A stretch of 64,000 nucleotides of DNA from Candidatus Nitrosotenuis chungbukensis (GCF_000685395.1 NZ_AVSQ01000003.1:1-64000), one strand, 5' to 3'. Positions 41,798 to 50,482 are shown, counted from the stretch's first letter. The notes: generated from the letters alone by a model not told the origin. Made by a program: numbers and translations.

Positions 41798-42655
41798 TTA
41801 TGAAGTCCATGGCAAATTTCTAGCCAGAAGTTGTTGTAGTCTCTTAATATCATCATTATAGAATTCTATGAGAAAATTTTTATCAGATTCGTTCAACTTT
41901 GGCTTAGTTTTATTCAGATCCCTCAAACGTTTGTATGTTGATGTTCTAATACGTTCAGGCAGAAGAGAGTATCCTATTCTCTTTATTAGTGGATTTTTGA
42001 GAAATTTCATCGTGATTGGGTTAGGGGTATAGTATTCATTATATCGTTCATTTTTTACAGTTTTAATTACCATATTAGGTACTCCCAAAAACTCCAAAAC
42101 CTTTCCGAGATGATAATTAATATCATTAAAGAACTCTTCATAAATTAATATTAACACTTGATGCGAGCCAAATTTTTTCAGATACCGGTCTACTTGATTA
42201 TGGTATAAACCATATACTAATGGATTATCATGTTCTAGATTCATTTCATCTAATTTTTCCGCATCTTTGTGGATTTCCTCACTGATGGAGATTCCAGATT
42301 CAATTGATTTTGATAGATAGTGAGAGTATGCTCTATCAACGGGGTTTCTTAACATAATTATGATCTTTGCGTTAGGGATTTGTCGGTAAATTTTTTCGTG
42401 GGAGAGTGGATCTCTCAAGTATTGAACACTTGCATCTCCGATTATTTTTTCATCTTTGACATTTTTAAATAAATCCAAGTATTCCTCTTTTGTAAGAGAT
42501 CTTTTGGGATTCAGTCCTCCAGGAATGGAGGAAAAATAAGCAGGCTCTTTTTCTTTTGGCAGGTAAATCCCAGGCTGTTGTTTTAGATAGGAGTAAAGAG
42601 AAGTAGTTCCAGATTTCATAGCTCCAACAATAAAAAAATTAGGCCAAATTTCCAC
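41798..42655 (-). CDS. PAPS-dependent sulfotransferase domain protein
   Basis: 285 residues. The N-terminal 5'-phosphosulfate loop FFIVGAMKSGTTSLYSYL and the 3'-phosphate region IIMLRNPVDRAYSHYL are the two diagnostic sulfotransferase elements. KEKEPAYFSS is also typical of carbohydrate sulfotransferases. It transfers sulfate from PAPS to a hydroxyl or amine of a sugar or lipid. It lies between NeuB and an aminotransferase, so a sulfated glycan is implied. No PAPS-synthesis gene is visible in the window. Confidence 0.87.
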   Translation of the reverse strand: MEIWPNFFIVGAMKSGTTSLYSYLKQQPGIYLPKEKEPAYFSSIPGGLNPKRSLTKEEYLDLFKNVKDEKIIGDASVQYLRDPLSHEKIYRQIPNAKIIIMLRNPVDRAYSHYLSKSIESGISISEEIHKDAEKLDEMNLEHDNPLVYGLYHNQVDRYLKKFGSHQVLILIYEEFFNDINYHLGKVLEFLGVPNMVIKTVKNERYNEYYTPNPITMKFLKNPLIKRIGYSLLPERIRTSTYKRLRDLNKTKPKLNESDKNFLIEFYNDDIKRLQQLLARNLPWTS

Positions 42656-42741
42656 GATATTATCACAAAAGTACTATATTAATTCTTAATTTAATCATGT
42701 TTTATTCTTACAATATTCGAAAGTCTTCAGCATATGAAAAA

Positions 42742-43800
42742 TTATTCAAAGTGAATTATTCCATCTCCTTTTAAGACATTCTCTTTTGACTTTTTTCCGT
42801 TAACATTTTGTAAAAATCTAGCATCAAGACCACGAACTCTATTACCTGGCCTTAGAACATCAAAATTAATGCCTTCCACTAGCAAATCACCTTTTTGTAT
42901 GTTGGTCAGCGCTTGCAATGAGCGTGTAGCAAATTGTTTTAGTTCCAATTCTTCTGGAAGTATTATTTTTTCACCATGTCCTTTTGCAAGTTCTGCTTTG
43001 CGTATTGTACTAATCATGAGTTTAAGTTCATCAGGACTAAGGGCAAACATATGATCTAGTCCAGATAATGTTTTATCTATTGTAAAATGTTTTTCTATTA
43101 TTGTAGCTCCTAAGCCAATAGCTGTCAAAGGAGCAACAATTGGATCTATACTGTGATCTGAAAGACCCACAGGCAGGTTATAACGCGATTTTATTTTTGG
43201 AATGGTTGACAGATTAAGTGCTTCAATCGGACATGGATAACATGAGGTACATTGTAGTAAGGACACAGATGATTTGGAATTTTTCAGAATATTAACAGCA
43301 AAATCAATATCATCATAGGTACTTGCACCTGTCGAAACAATTACAGGTTTGTTTGTTTGTAAAAGATATTCCAATAATCGTACATGGTTAATTTCGTAAG
43401 AGGCAACTTTGTGTATTGATACATACGGATTAATTTCTTTTGCATCCCTAACAGAAAAAGGGGTTGACATGAAAAGTATGTTTTTTTTCTTTGCGTAATT
43501 ATAGAGTTCCGGAATCATTTCATAGGGCATCGCGTTATTTTCAAAAAGCTCGTTAATTTCCACTGAAATTCCTTTTTTATCAAGATAGTCACTTTTCCCC
43601 GCATTATGAACATATGTTGTCTCAGAGCGAAAGGTTTGAAATTTAACTGCATTAGCCCCGCAGTCAGAAGCTATTTGTATTAACTTGAGCGCTTGTTTGA
43701 GATCTTCCTCATATGTTCCACATTTCCAGTTAGAGCCAGCTTCTGCTATAACAAAGATCTTGTCTGTATTACCTTGAAAAAAATCCAACAAAATACACAA
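42742..43800 (-). CDS. neuB: Nonulosonic acid synthase (NeuB/LegI/PseI family), full length
   Basis: A 352-residue enzyme condensing PEP with a 6-carbon amino sugar. The TIM-barrel shows FVIAEAGSNWKCG, NAVKFQTFRSE, LLQCTSCYPCPIEALNL, GLSDHS and EKHFTIDKTLSGLDHMFAL. The C-terminal SAF domain (SLQALTNIQKGDLL, then VLRPGNRVRGLDARFL) is present. The frame starts at TTG 43800, and nearby TTG codons at 43791 and 43788 are alternatives because no ATG precedes the domain. With NeuC- and NeuA-type genes it gives a complete nonulosonic-acid core. The product is more likely legionaminic-like given the dehydratase and aminotransferases. Confidence 0.9.
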   Translation of the reverse strand: MCILLDFFQGNTDKIFVIAEAGSNWKCGTYEEDLKQALKLIQIASDCGANAVKFQTFRSETTYVHNAGKSDYLDKKGISVEINELFENNAMPYEMIPELYNYAKKKNILFMSTPFSVRDAKEINPYVSIHKVASYEINHVRLLEYLLQTNKPVIVSTGASTYDDIDFAVNILKNSKSSVSLLQCTSCYPCPIEALNLSTIPKIKSRYNLPVGLSDHSIDPIVAPLTAIGLGATIIEKHFTIDKTLSGLDHMFALSPDELKLMISTIRKAELAKGHGEKIILPEELELKQFATRSLQALTNIQKGDLLVEGINFDVLRPGNRVRGLDARFLQNVNGKKSKENVLKGDGIIHFE

Positions 43801-43877
43801 TAATCATGCAAATTTAAAAATTTGGAAATTAGAAATATTAAAAACACATTGAATTAAAGGTGAACGTTGTGATAGTG

Positions 43878-43913
43878 TGTTACAGACTGTTACTATGTTG
43901 ACCTAAGTGTTAC
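43878..43913. repeat. Three TGTTAC direct repeats at 10- and 20-bp spacing
   Basis: TGTTAC occurs at 43878, 43888 and 43908. The last copy overlaps the stop codon of the cupin gene. Helical-turn spacing could indicate a binding site upstream of neuB, but chance is not excluded. Confidence 0.2.
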
Positions 43914-44365
43914 TTCTCGCTCCACTTTTTCCAATTATAATCATTAAATTCAACATTAATCATTTCATTGTCATTAGGTCTCCATGCAATATCAGCTAGT
44001 GCCAAGACGATAGATTTTTTGTCATTAATGTTAATGTGTGCAGACGGAGTTCCCTTAGGAATTGTGACCAAAATAGGACTATCTTCACTTGACTCGATTT
44101 CCTGATAACTTCCATCTTCACATTTAACGACAAAGACCACCTTTCCCCTTATACAAACAAAGAAGCTATTTCGTTTAGTATGAAGATGAGGTCCCTTAAT
44201 TTCTCCTGGATTTACCGACGAGGCATAAACCATCTTAGGATCAGATTCGATTATGTTATCCCAATCTCTCCAAATGACAGTAAGTGAACCATTAACATGT
44301 CCATCTCGGGTATCTTTTGTATCATGTTTTTCTAATTTGATAGATTTTACAGTATTGTTTTGCAT
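43910..44365 (-). CDS. RmlC/FdtA-like cupin (dTDP-keto-sugar isomerase or epimerase)
   Basis: A 151-residue single cupin. PGEIKGPHLHTKRNSFFVCI and IRGKVVFVVKCEDG match the first cupin motif, and VTIPKGTPSAHININ the second. The HxH followed by KRNSFF resembles the 3,4-ketoisomerase (FdtA/WxcM-like) branch as much as RmlC 3,5-epimerase. The short length favours the former. It diverges from rmlB-rmlA, so it probably processes dTDP-4-keto-6-deoxyglucose. No rmlD reductase is in the window, which adds weight to an amino-sugar route. Confidence 0.7.
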   Translation of the reverse strand: MQNNTVKSIKLEKHDTKDTRDGHVNGSLTVIWRDWDNIIESDPKMVYASSVNPGEIKGPHLHTKRNSFFVCIRGKVVFVVKCEDGSYQEIESSEDSPILVTIPKGTPSAHININDKKSIVLALADIAWRPNDNEMINVEFNDYNWKKWSEK

Positions 44366-44472
44366 AAGTTATCAATACGAGTCATGTTATTAAATTCGTT
44401 ACACTTTTGTGTGTTTGCCTGAAAGGTAATTAATGATCAAAAGATCAAACACATACGAGGCAACGTAATAAA

Positions 44473-45459
44473 ATGAGGGTTTTAGTGACAGGTGGTTTGG
44501 GATTTATTGGAAGCAATTTTATTTTAAGAATAATTGACAAATATTCTGATTTTAGCATCATTAATCTCGATGCTTGCTTACCAGGATCTAATAAGCAGAA
44601 TCTTAACGAGTTAAAAATTAAGAATTATTCATATGTTAAAGGAAACATAACCAATAAAAAATTAGTTGAAAGATTAGTCTCAAGAGTAGACGTTGTAATA
44701 AATTTTGCAGCCGAATCCCATGTCGATAGGAGCATCGTAAATCCTCGCCCATTCATAGATTCTAACATAATTGGTATTTACACTATTCTTGAAGCAATAA
44801 GAAAACACAAGAAAAAACTCATACAGATATCCACTGACGAGGTTTTTGGTAGCCTCAAATCCCAAAGTGCACACGAAAAATTTCCTTTCAATCCTTCCAG
44901 TCCTTATGCCGCATCTAAAGCATCAGCTGAAACATTGGTTAAATCATACACAACAACTTACGATTGCGATGCAATTATAACAAGATGCACTAACAATTAT
45001 GGTCCACGACAGTCGCCGGAAAAACTTATTCCAAAAACAATATTACTTGCAGAGAAAAATAAAAAAATCCCAATATATGGAACCGGTAAAAATATCAGAG
45101 ATTGGATATTTGTTCTAGATCACTGTGACGCAATCTTACGTGTCTTATTTAAAGGAAAAAAAGGCGAGTCGTACAACATCTCAGCCCAAAATGAGATCGA
45201 TAATTTGACAATTGTAAAAAAAATCCTAAGCATCATGAAGAAACCAAAAGGTCTCATCCAATTTACAAATGATAGGCCGGGCCATGATTTTCGATATAGT
45301 TTAGATTCAAGTAAAATTTCCAGTAATCTAGGCTGGAAACCATCACATAGTTTTGAAGAAGGGCTCAAACATACAATAGAATGGTATCTTGAAAACAAAA
45401 AGTGGCGTAAAAATATCCCATCAAAAGAGATCAAGACGATTTCTTGGAAAACTAGATAA
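44473..45459 (+). CDS. rmlB: dTDP-glucose 4,6-dehydratase
   Basis: A 328-residue extended SDR. VLVTGGLGFIGSNFILRI binds NAD. NFAAESHVDRSI is the RmlB-specific motif. ISTDEVFGSL contains the Thr-Asp-Glu catalytic triad, and SPYAASKASAETLV the Tyr-Lys pair. CTNNYGPRQSPEKLIPKTI is likewise diagnostic. It converts dTDP-glucose to dTDP-4-keto-6-deoxyglucose. It is followed closely by rmlA and a glycosyltransferase in one plus-strand operon, with the cupin gene diverging upstream. Confidence 0.94.
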   Translation: MRVLVTGGLGFIGSNFILRIIDKYSDFSIINLDACLPGSNKQNLNELKIKNYSYVKGNITNKKLVERLVSRVDVVINFAAESHVDRSIVNPRPFIDSNIIGIYTILEAIRKHKKKLIQISTDEVFGSLKSQSAHEKFPFNPSSPYAASKASAETLVKSYTTTYDCDAIITRCTNNYGPRQSPEKLIPKTILLAEKNKKIPIYGTGKNIRDWIFVLDHCDAILRVLFKGKKGESYNISAQNEIDNLTIVKKILSIMKKPKGLIQFTNDRPGHDFRYSLDSSKISSNLGWKPSHSFEEGLKHTIEWYLENKKWRKNIPSKEIKTISWKTR

Positions 45460-45483
45460 GATAATTAGGATCTTGAATATCAA

Positions 45484-46545
45484 TTGAAAGGAATAATCTT
45501 ACATGGTGGTCATGGAACCAGATTAAGACCACTTACTCATACAGGTCCAAAACAGCTTTTACCAATTGCAAATAAGCCAATGTCACAATATTGTTTGGAA
45601 TCACTAGTTGATGCTGGAATTTCCGATATTGCGATAATTATTGGTGGCATAGGCTCAAACAAAGTTCAGGAATACTATGGGACCGGAGAAAATTTTGGTG
45701 CAAAGATAACATATGTCAACCAAGATCATCCCAGAGGCATCGCTCATGCAATACGATTGTGCAAGGAATTTATTGGAAATGATAAATTTGTTGTTTTTTT
45801 GGGAGATAACATATTAAAAAAAAGCATTGTAGAGTATGTTTCAAAATTTAAACAAACAGACGCCACTGCATCCATTTTATTGTGCGAAGTGAATAATCCT
45901 ACACAATTTGGAATTGCGGATGTAAAAAACGGCATTATAACAAAGATTATGGAAAAACCAAAGAATCCACCTACAAATCTTGCTGTAACTGGAATCTATC
46001 TTCTTACTCCAACAATATTTGGCATAATTGATAGACTAAAACCATCTTGGAGAAATGAATATGAGATAACTGATGCTTTGCAGATGCTTTTGCAGGAGGG
46101 GCATAAGATCATCTACAACATGGTCACAGATTATTGGAAGGATACCGGTACGCCTCAAGACATAATTCATGCTAATGAAGTTATCTTAAGGAGTACAGAG
46201 CCTTACTTTCATGGAATAAAAGAAGACAATGTATCAACTATGGGCAACATTATGGTTGGGGAAGGAACTATAATTAAAAACAATTCAAAGATAATCGGAC
46301 CTGTCATCATAGGTAAAGGATGTGTGATTGATGCAGCATCAATAGGTCCAAACATCAGCATTGGGGATAATTCAAAATTATCAAAATGTAGCATTGAAAA
46401 CTCGATTATTATGTCAGGGTGTAACATTGATGGAGATTTTAAAATAAAAAATAGCATCATTGCTTTTAATTCAGAGATTACGATGACCGATAATACCGAC
46501 AGCAAGATATTTCTTTTAGGAGAAGGAACGAAGATTTCACTTTAA
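45484..46545 (+). CDS. rmlA: Glucose-1-phosphate thymidylyltransferase, long form with beta-helix tail
   Basis: 353 residues. The N-terminal nucleotidyltransferase loop GGHGTRLRPLTHTGPKQLLP and NEYEITDALQMLL match RmlA. It has about 60 more residues than bacterial RmlA, and these fold as hexapeptide repeats (IKNNSKIIGPVIIGKGCVID, NISIGDNSKLSKCSI), the archaeal long-form layout. It makes dTDP-glucose for RmlB just upstream. The start is TTG 45484. It ends two bases before the next start. Confidence 0.92.
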   Translation: MKGIILHGGHGTRLRPLTHTGPKQLLPIANKPMSQYCLESLVDAGISDIAIIIGGIGSNKVQEYYGTGENFGAKITYVNQDHPRGIAHAIRLCKEFIGNDKFVVFLGDNILKKSIVEYVSKFKQTDATASILLCEVNNPTQFGIADVKNGIITKIMEKPKNPPTNLAVTGIYLLTPTIFGIIDRLKPSWRNEYEITDALQMLLQEGHKIIYNMVTDYWKDTGTPQDIIHANEVILRSTEPYFHGIKEDNVSTMGNIMVGEGTIIKNNSKIIGPVIIGKGCVIDAASIGPNISIGDNSKLSKCSIENSIIMSGCNIDGDFKIKNSIIAFNSEITMTDNTDSKIFLLGEGTKISL

Positions 46546-46546
46546 A

Positions 46547-47593
46547 TTGTCAGAAAACAAGCCATTAGTCAGCATAATAATTCTAAATTACAATGCAGGT
46601 GATTTATTGTTGGATTGCGTACAATCCGTGTTTAAAACAGACTATACGAACATAGAGTTGATTGTTGTAGATAATGCTTCAACAGACAGCAGTCACTTAA
46701 GATGTAAAGAGAGATTTCCCAACATAGTTTTGATAGAAAACAAAGGTAATCTTGGATACTGTGAGGGAAATAATGTAGGAATCAGACAAGCAGCCGGCGA
46801 TTTCATAGCAATTCTTAATCCAGATACAATAGTTTCTCCAAAATGGTTGCAAGAATTAATTTCTGCATACCGGGAAGTTGGAGAGGGACTTTATCAGCCA
46901 AAGATACTTTCACTTTATGAAAAAAATGTAATACAGAGTACCGGAAACATGATTCATTTGTTTGGCTTTGGTTTTGCGCGAGACAAAGGTGTTTTAGATA
47001 GCAACCAACATAGTGAAATAGAACAAATAGGCTATGCATCCGGTACCTGCCTGTTTACATCAGCAAATGTACTCAAAAGAATTGGTCTTTTAGATTCATT
47101 TTTGTTTTTGTATCACGATGATCTTGATTTGGGTTGGAGGGCTGCACAAATGGGCATAAAATCATACTATGTACCATCTGCGATGATTTATCATGTAGAA
47201 AGCTATAGTCTAAAATGGAGCTCAAAAAAATTCTTTTGGCTTGAAAGGAACAGACGATATTGTTTGTTAACCCATTATTCTATGCATACTTATAAAAAAA
47301 TGAAAATATCTTTGATGTTAGTTGAAATGATGGTTTGGTTATTCTATCTGTCAAAGGGGTTTCTCGGGGCAAAGATAAGAGCAGAGATGGATATTAAGAG
47401 AAATCGGAAGTACATTGAGAATCGATACAAGGAATTAGAAGAAAAAAAGACAGTACCAGATAAAGAACTGATAAAACTTTTTCCTGACGAGATTTTTGTT
47501 CCAAAAAATGTTTCAGGCCAAATAGGCAGCAATACCTTCAACTCGATTATATCTAGGCTTAGCAAGAGAGCCAAGCGTTCAATTTTATCCTAA
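46547..47593 (+). CDS. Family 2 glycosyltransferase (rhamnosyltransferase-like)
   Basis: A 348-residue GT-A enzyme. VSIIILNYNAGDLLLDCVQS starts the nucleotide-binding domain. VDNASTDSS and AILNPDTIVSPKWL (DxD-type metal site) follow, and YHDDLDLGWRAAQMGIKSYY is the acceptor-side motif typical of WbbL-like dTDP-deoxyhexosyl transferases. It is coupled to rmlA, so it likely uses the dTDP-sugar made by this operon. The start is TTG 46547, one base after the rmlA stop. The hydrophobic segment near residue 255-275 may associate with membrane. Confidence 0.88.
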   Translation: MSENKPLVSIIILNYNAGDLLLDCVQSVFKTDYTNIELIVVDNASTDSSHLRCKERFPNIVLIENKGNLGYCEGNNVGIRQAAGDFIAILNPDTIVSPKWLQELISAYREVGEGLYQPKILSLYEKNVIQSTGNMIHLFGFGFARDKGVLDSNQHSEIEQIGYASGTCLFTSANVLKRIGLLDSFLFLYHDDLDLGWRAAQMGIKSYYVPSAMIYHVESYSLKWSSKKFFWLERNRRYCLLTHYSMHTYKKMKISLMLVEMMVWLFYLSKGFLGAKIRAEMDIKRNRKYIENRYKELEEKKTVPDKELIKLFPDEIFVPKNVSGQIGSNTFNSIISRLSKRAKRSILS

Positions 47594-47949
47594 CTAGATA
47601 ATTTTTCAGAAACTACCATTGCTATTGCAAGTTTTTGTTCGTGAGATATCGATATTAGAAAGGAGTATTTTGTTTTATTATTTCCTCTTAGATTTACAAC
47701 CGGTTTAGATTTGGAATAAGATGTTTCAATATCCAGCATAGATATTCGGTCATCGATTGCTTTTTTTACTGCCTCTTTAATTGCAAATTTTCCAGCAAAG
47801 TGTTCATATGGGTTTTTGTACTTTAAGCAATATTGTATTTCAGATGGGAGAAATAACTTCTTATAAAAATTCGGTTTGGTCAAATACGGTATTTTTTTAA
47901 ACTGATCCACATCCGCGATGTCGATTCCGATACCAATTTTTTCTAACAT
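47590..47949 (-). CDS. acpS: Holo-ACP synthase (4'-phosphopantetheinyl transferase, AcpS type)
   Basis: 119 residues, normal AcpS length. IGIGIDIADVDQF carries the metal-binding Asp, and FAGKFAIKEAVKKAI carries the Glu (residue 59) and adjacent Lys that bind CoA and magnesium. It transfers phosphopantetheine from CoA to the serine of an acyl carrier protein. An ACP gene lies 0.4 kb upstream in the same minus-strand operon, giving an obvious client. AcpS and ACP are unusual in archaea, which do not generally use type II fatty acid synthesis. Acquisition from bacteria is likely. Confidence 0.88.
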   Translation of the reverse strand: MLEKIGIGIDIADVDQFKKIPYLTKPNFYKKLFLPSEIQYCLKYKNPYEHFAGKFAIKEAVKKAIDDRISMLDIETSYSKSKPVVNLRGNNKTKYSFLISISHEQKLAIAMVVSEKLSS

Positions 47950-47958
47950 AATAAAACA

Positions 47959-48396
47959 CTATTCCGAGTCTTCTCGTACTATAACCTTGGCAAGTCCATC
48001 AACGAGACACTTTCCAAGCTGATTATATGCAGAGGTTTTGATCGTTATTATTTTTGTCGAGACACTCTTGTCAGTTACCTGTCCTTCAATTGTTACGATA
48101 TCTCCCATAAAACAAGGCAATTGAAAGTTCAATGTTTGTGAAAAATACAATGCATTTTGACCAGGAAGATGCATTCCAACGAGTCTTGAGAAAAAAGATG
48201 CAAGCAGCATTCCATGACACACTCTTTTTCCAAACGAGGTTTTTGCTGCATATACTTGATCCATATGCAGTGGATTATAGTCGCCAGATATTTTAGCAAA
48301 CCCATCCAGCATTGATTCGTCCATAGTAACGGTAAACTTTACTTTTTGACCAACTTCGATATCATCAAGTTTGTACGATGTAGGCTGCTCAGTCAT
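47959..48396 (-). CDS. MaoC-like (R)-specific enoyl hydratase/dehydratase
   Basis: 145 residues with the hydratase-2 motif SGDYNPLHMDQVYAAKTSFG, where D39 and H44 are the catalytic pair, followed by RVCHGMLLASFFSRL. The single hot-dog domain acts on acyl thioesters bound to CoA or ACP. It overlaps the ACP gene by eight bases and precedes acpS, so the natural substrate is an acyl-ACP made in this cassette. It may dehydrate or hydrate a 3-hydroxyacyl unit before transfer to a glycan. The exact step is unknown. Confidence 0.85.
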   Translation of the reverse strand: MTEQPTSYKLDDIEVGQKVKFTVTMDESMLDGFAKISGDYNPLHMDQVYAAKTSFGKRVCHGMLLASFFSRLVGMHLPGQNALYFSQTLNFQLPCFMGDIVTIEGQVTDKSVSTKIITIKTSAYNQLGKCLVDGLAKVIVREDSE

Positions 48397-48628
48397 TTAA
48401 AATTGCCCCGTGATTTTTGAGATGTCTTTTGATATCGGCTATTTTTTTTACGTCCATTGCTTCATTAATTGTAAACTTTACCTTGAATTCAGTCTCAAGC
48501 TCATAAAGCAGAACATAGCCCTTAAAAGATGTCCAATTCTCAATGGATTCAGGTCCTGATTCGTCATTAATAGTAGAAGATTGTACATTCATCACCTTTG
48601 CTACAAGATCATATAGTTTCTTTGACAT
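48389..48628 (-). CDS. Acyl carrier protein
   Basis: 79 residues, three helices, acidic. The phosphopantetheine attachment site aligns at S34 in the segment ESIENWTSFKGYVLLYELE, which parallels the GWDSLGHMNL motif of carrier proteins that partner FkbH. It overlaps the MaoC gene downstream, and its start abuts the FkbH gene end (48628). It would be loaded by the FkbH-like enzyme and activated by AcpS. The Thr-Ser in place of Asp-Ser is a small departure from the standard DSL motif. Confidence 0.85.
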   Translation of the reverse strand: MSKKLYDLVAKVMNVQSSTINDESGPESIENWTSFKGYVLLYELETEFKVKFTINEAMDVKKIADIKRHLKNHGAILND

Positions 48629-50382
48629 TATTCAACACTAACCATGAGAAAGTCCGGAATTGTAAATTGTGTTTTTGACTGATAAATCCAATAATCTCCA
48701 TCTTTTTGAAAGCCACAATTTGGTAAAAACTCCTCAATTGGTTTATTTTTTTGCGATGGAATAAATTGCGCTTTTATTCGCTCAATTTCATTTTCTTTTG
48801 CTTTATTTATGATGTATCCGAGGATTCCTTTTTCCACTTCTCTTCCCATGACTCTGCAGCTTAAAAGAAATGTGTCGATAAACCATTCTTTGGGATTTTC
48901 CTTGCGCACAATAAAGACTCCAGTAATACCATTGTCACCAAATTTATCTGTCACTTGTGCACACCCAACAACATACCTGTCATCTTCAGAGAGTTTTTTG
49001 ATGTCGGATTCCTGATATCGTTTTGTTGTAAGGTTGAACTGATTTGTCTTTAATGTGAGTTGAGATATTCTTGGAATTGTAAACTCGTTGGCGTTTTTTA
49101 TCAGTACTTTAAGATCTAAATTTTTCAGGAAACTTTCCAGATCTGGGGCAGACTGCTCAAGATCACTTCTTTTGCGCTGTTCAAGATACATTTTTCCTCG
49201 TTGTGCATCTTCATCCGTTATACTTAGAACACTAAACTCGTTCATTTTTTTAATGGTTTGTGCATATTGTGATGGGTCTTGCGGTAGATCAACGGTCAGA
49301 ATTTGCGGCATGTTTATCCTCATATATTCCCGGTTTACTGGATCATCATCAAAAAACACCATGCTATCTGCTCCTATATTCAGCTCATTTGCAATTTCTT
49401 TCATGTTTGATACCTTGTCATTCCAGTTTATTCTAATTGATGCAAAATGTTCTTCTCTAAGAACCATGTACGGATGCTCTTTTATGACCTTCAGCGCCTC
49501 ATCATAGTTGTTTTTGCTGTTTATTGCAAGAATTATTCCACGTTGATAAAGTGAAAGCAAGACTCGTTGGAATTCCAAATACGAGTTTCCGGGTGGCTCT
49601 GGTCCCAATCTAATTCCATTGAATCCATCTTCGCCTACTATTCCTCCCCACAGTGTATTATCCAAGTCCAATATGATGCATTTTTTTGAAAGGCCTAAGT
49701 GACCGACTACATATCCTATCAAATCATTTGCTAAATACGGGATGTAGTCAAGTGAGATTTTCATGTCGCCAAAGAGAAACTGCTTGTAATCAAAAATATT
49801 GTCTTCACCATACTGTGAAACAAACCCATTGAAATCGTAAATGTAAATAGAGTCAGAGTTTGCAAAAGAGTCAATCAACCTACTATTAAGATCTTCAATC
49901 ATTTTATGTAAGCCATATTCAGTTTTTGTTTCAAATATTCCATGTGGTGAATATGTTGGAAGAGGAAAATTCGCTATAACCAATTTTGATTTTGTTTTAC
50001 TGGTAAAAGCGTTAGCCAGATTTTGTATTTCTTTTACCTTTTTTTCGACAAAACTTCGTCTTTCTGATGCAGATATGGAATATGGGAAATGAAAAAGATT
50101 TCCTAAAATGTTTCTTGTATCTACGATCAAAAATGTGAGGTCGGGAGAAAATTTGTACACATTGCTTTCATGATTTAGAATTTCCTGGTTGTATTGATTA
50201 TATCCACCCACGTATGTAATACAGTCAATATTTTTTTCTGCAGATTTTACTCGCATGGCTTCTTCAAGACCATTGATAGTAAAGCTGCAAAGAATCCCTA
50301 TTCGTATTTTTTTCCCAAAAGTTCTTCCTGTAAGCTCGCTGGCTTTGTTGATATAATACGATAATTTTTGTTCAATGGTCAT
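48628..50382 (-). CDS. FkbH-like HAD-IIIC enzyme (glyceryl-ACP-forming type)
   Basis: 584 residues. The N-terminal about 220 residues are an SGNH-like or FkbH-specific domain (ANFPLPTYSPHG). The HAD catalytic motif DLDNT is at 239-243, followed by LWGGIVGEDGFNGI and the motif III/IV region FFDDDPVNREYM. The C-terminus is GNAT-like (FGDNGITGVFIV, LLSCRVMGREVEKGILGYI). Characterised homologues take 1,3-bisphosphoglycerate and load a glyceryl unit onto an ACP. The adjacent ACP makes that reaction plausible here. The final product is not known. Confidence 0.87.
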   Translation of the reverse strand: MTIEQKLSYYINKASELTGRTFGKKIRIGILCSFTINGLEEAMRVKSAEKNIDCITYVGGYNQYNQEILNHESNVYKFSPDLTFLIVDTRNILGNLFHFPYSISASERRSFVEKKVKEIQNLANAFTSKTKSKLVIANFPLPTYSPHGIFETKTEYGLHKMIEDLNSRLIDSFANSDSIYIYDFNGFVSQYGEDNIFDYKQFLFGDMKISLDYIPYLANDLIGYVVGHLGLSKKCIILDLDNTLWGGIVGEDGFNGIRLGPEPPGNSYLEFQRVLLSLYQRGIILAINSKNNYDEALKVIKEHPYMVLREEHFASIRINWNDKVSNMKEIANELNIGADSMVFFDDDPVNREYMRINMPQILTVDLPQDPSQYAQTIKKMNEFSVLSITDEDAQRGKMYLEQRKRSDLEQSAPDLESFLKNLDLKVLIKNANEFTIPRISQLTLKTNQFNLTTKRYQESDIKKLSEDDRYVVGCAQVTDKFGDNGITGVFIVRKENPKEWFIDTFLLSCRVMGREVEKGILGYIINKAKENEIERIKAQFIPSQKNKPIEEFLPNCGFQKDGDYWIYQSKTQFTIPDFLMVSVE

Positions 50383-50482
50383 AATTCGCTGTATTGTGTT
50401 TTCTCAATAAGCATTTGTATTAATTATTTATTACGACTCAGGGCGATTCCTCAGAAAGGTTTTAGACAAAGAGTTCCACTTT

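Noticed and set aside
49088-49507. Plus-strand open frame inside the FkbH-like gene
   Set aside because: Antisense to an intact, motif-rich gene. Its serine-rich translation is typical of a shadow frame.
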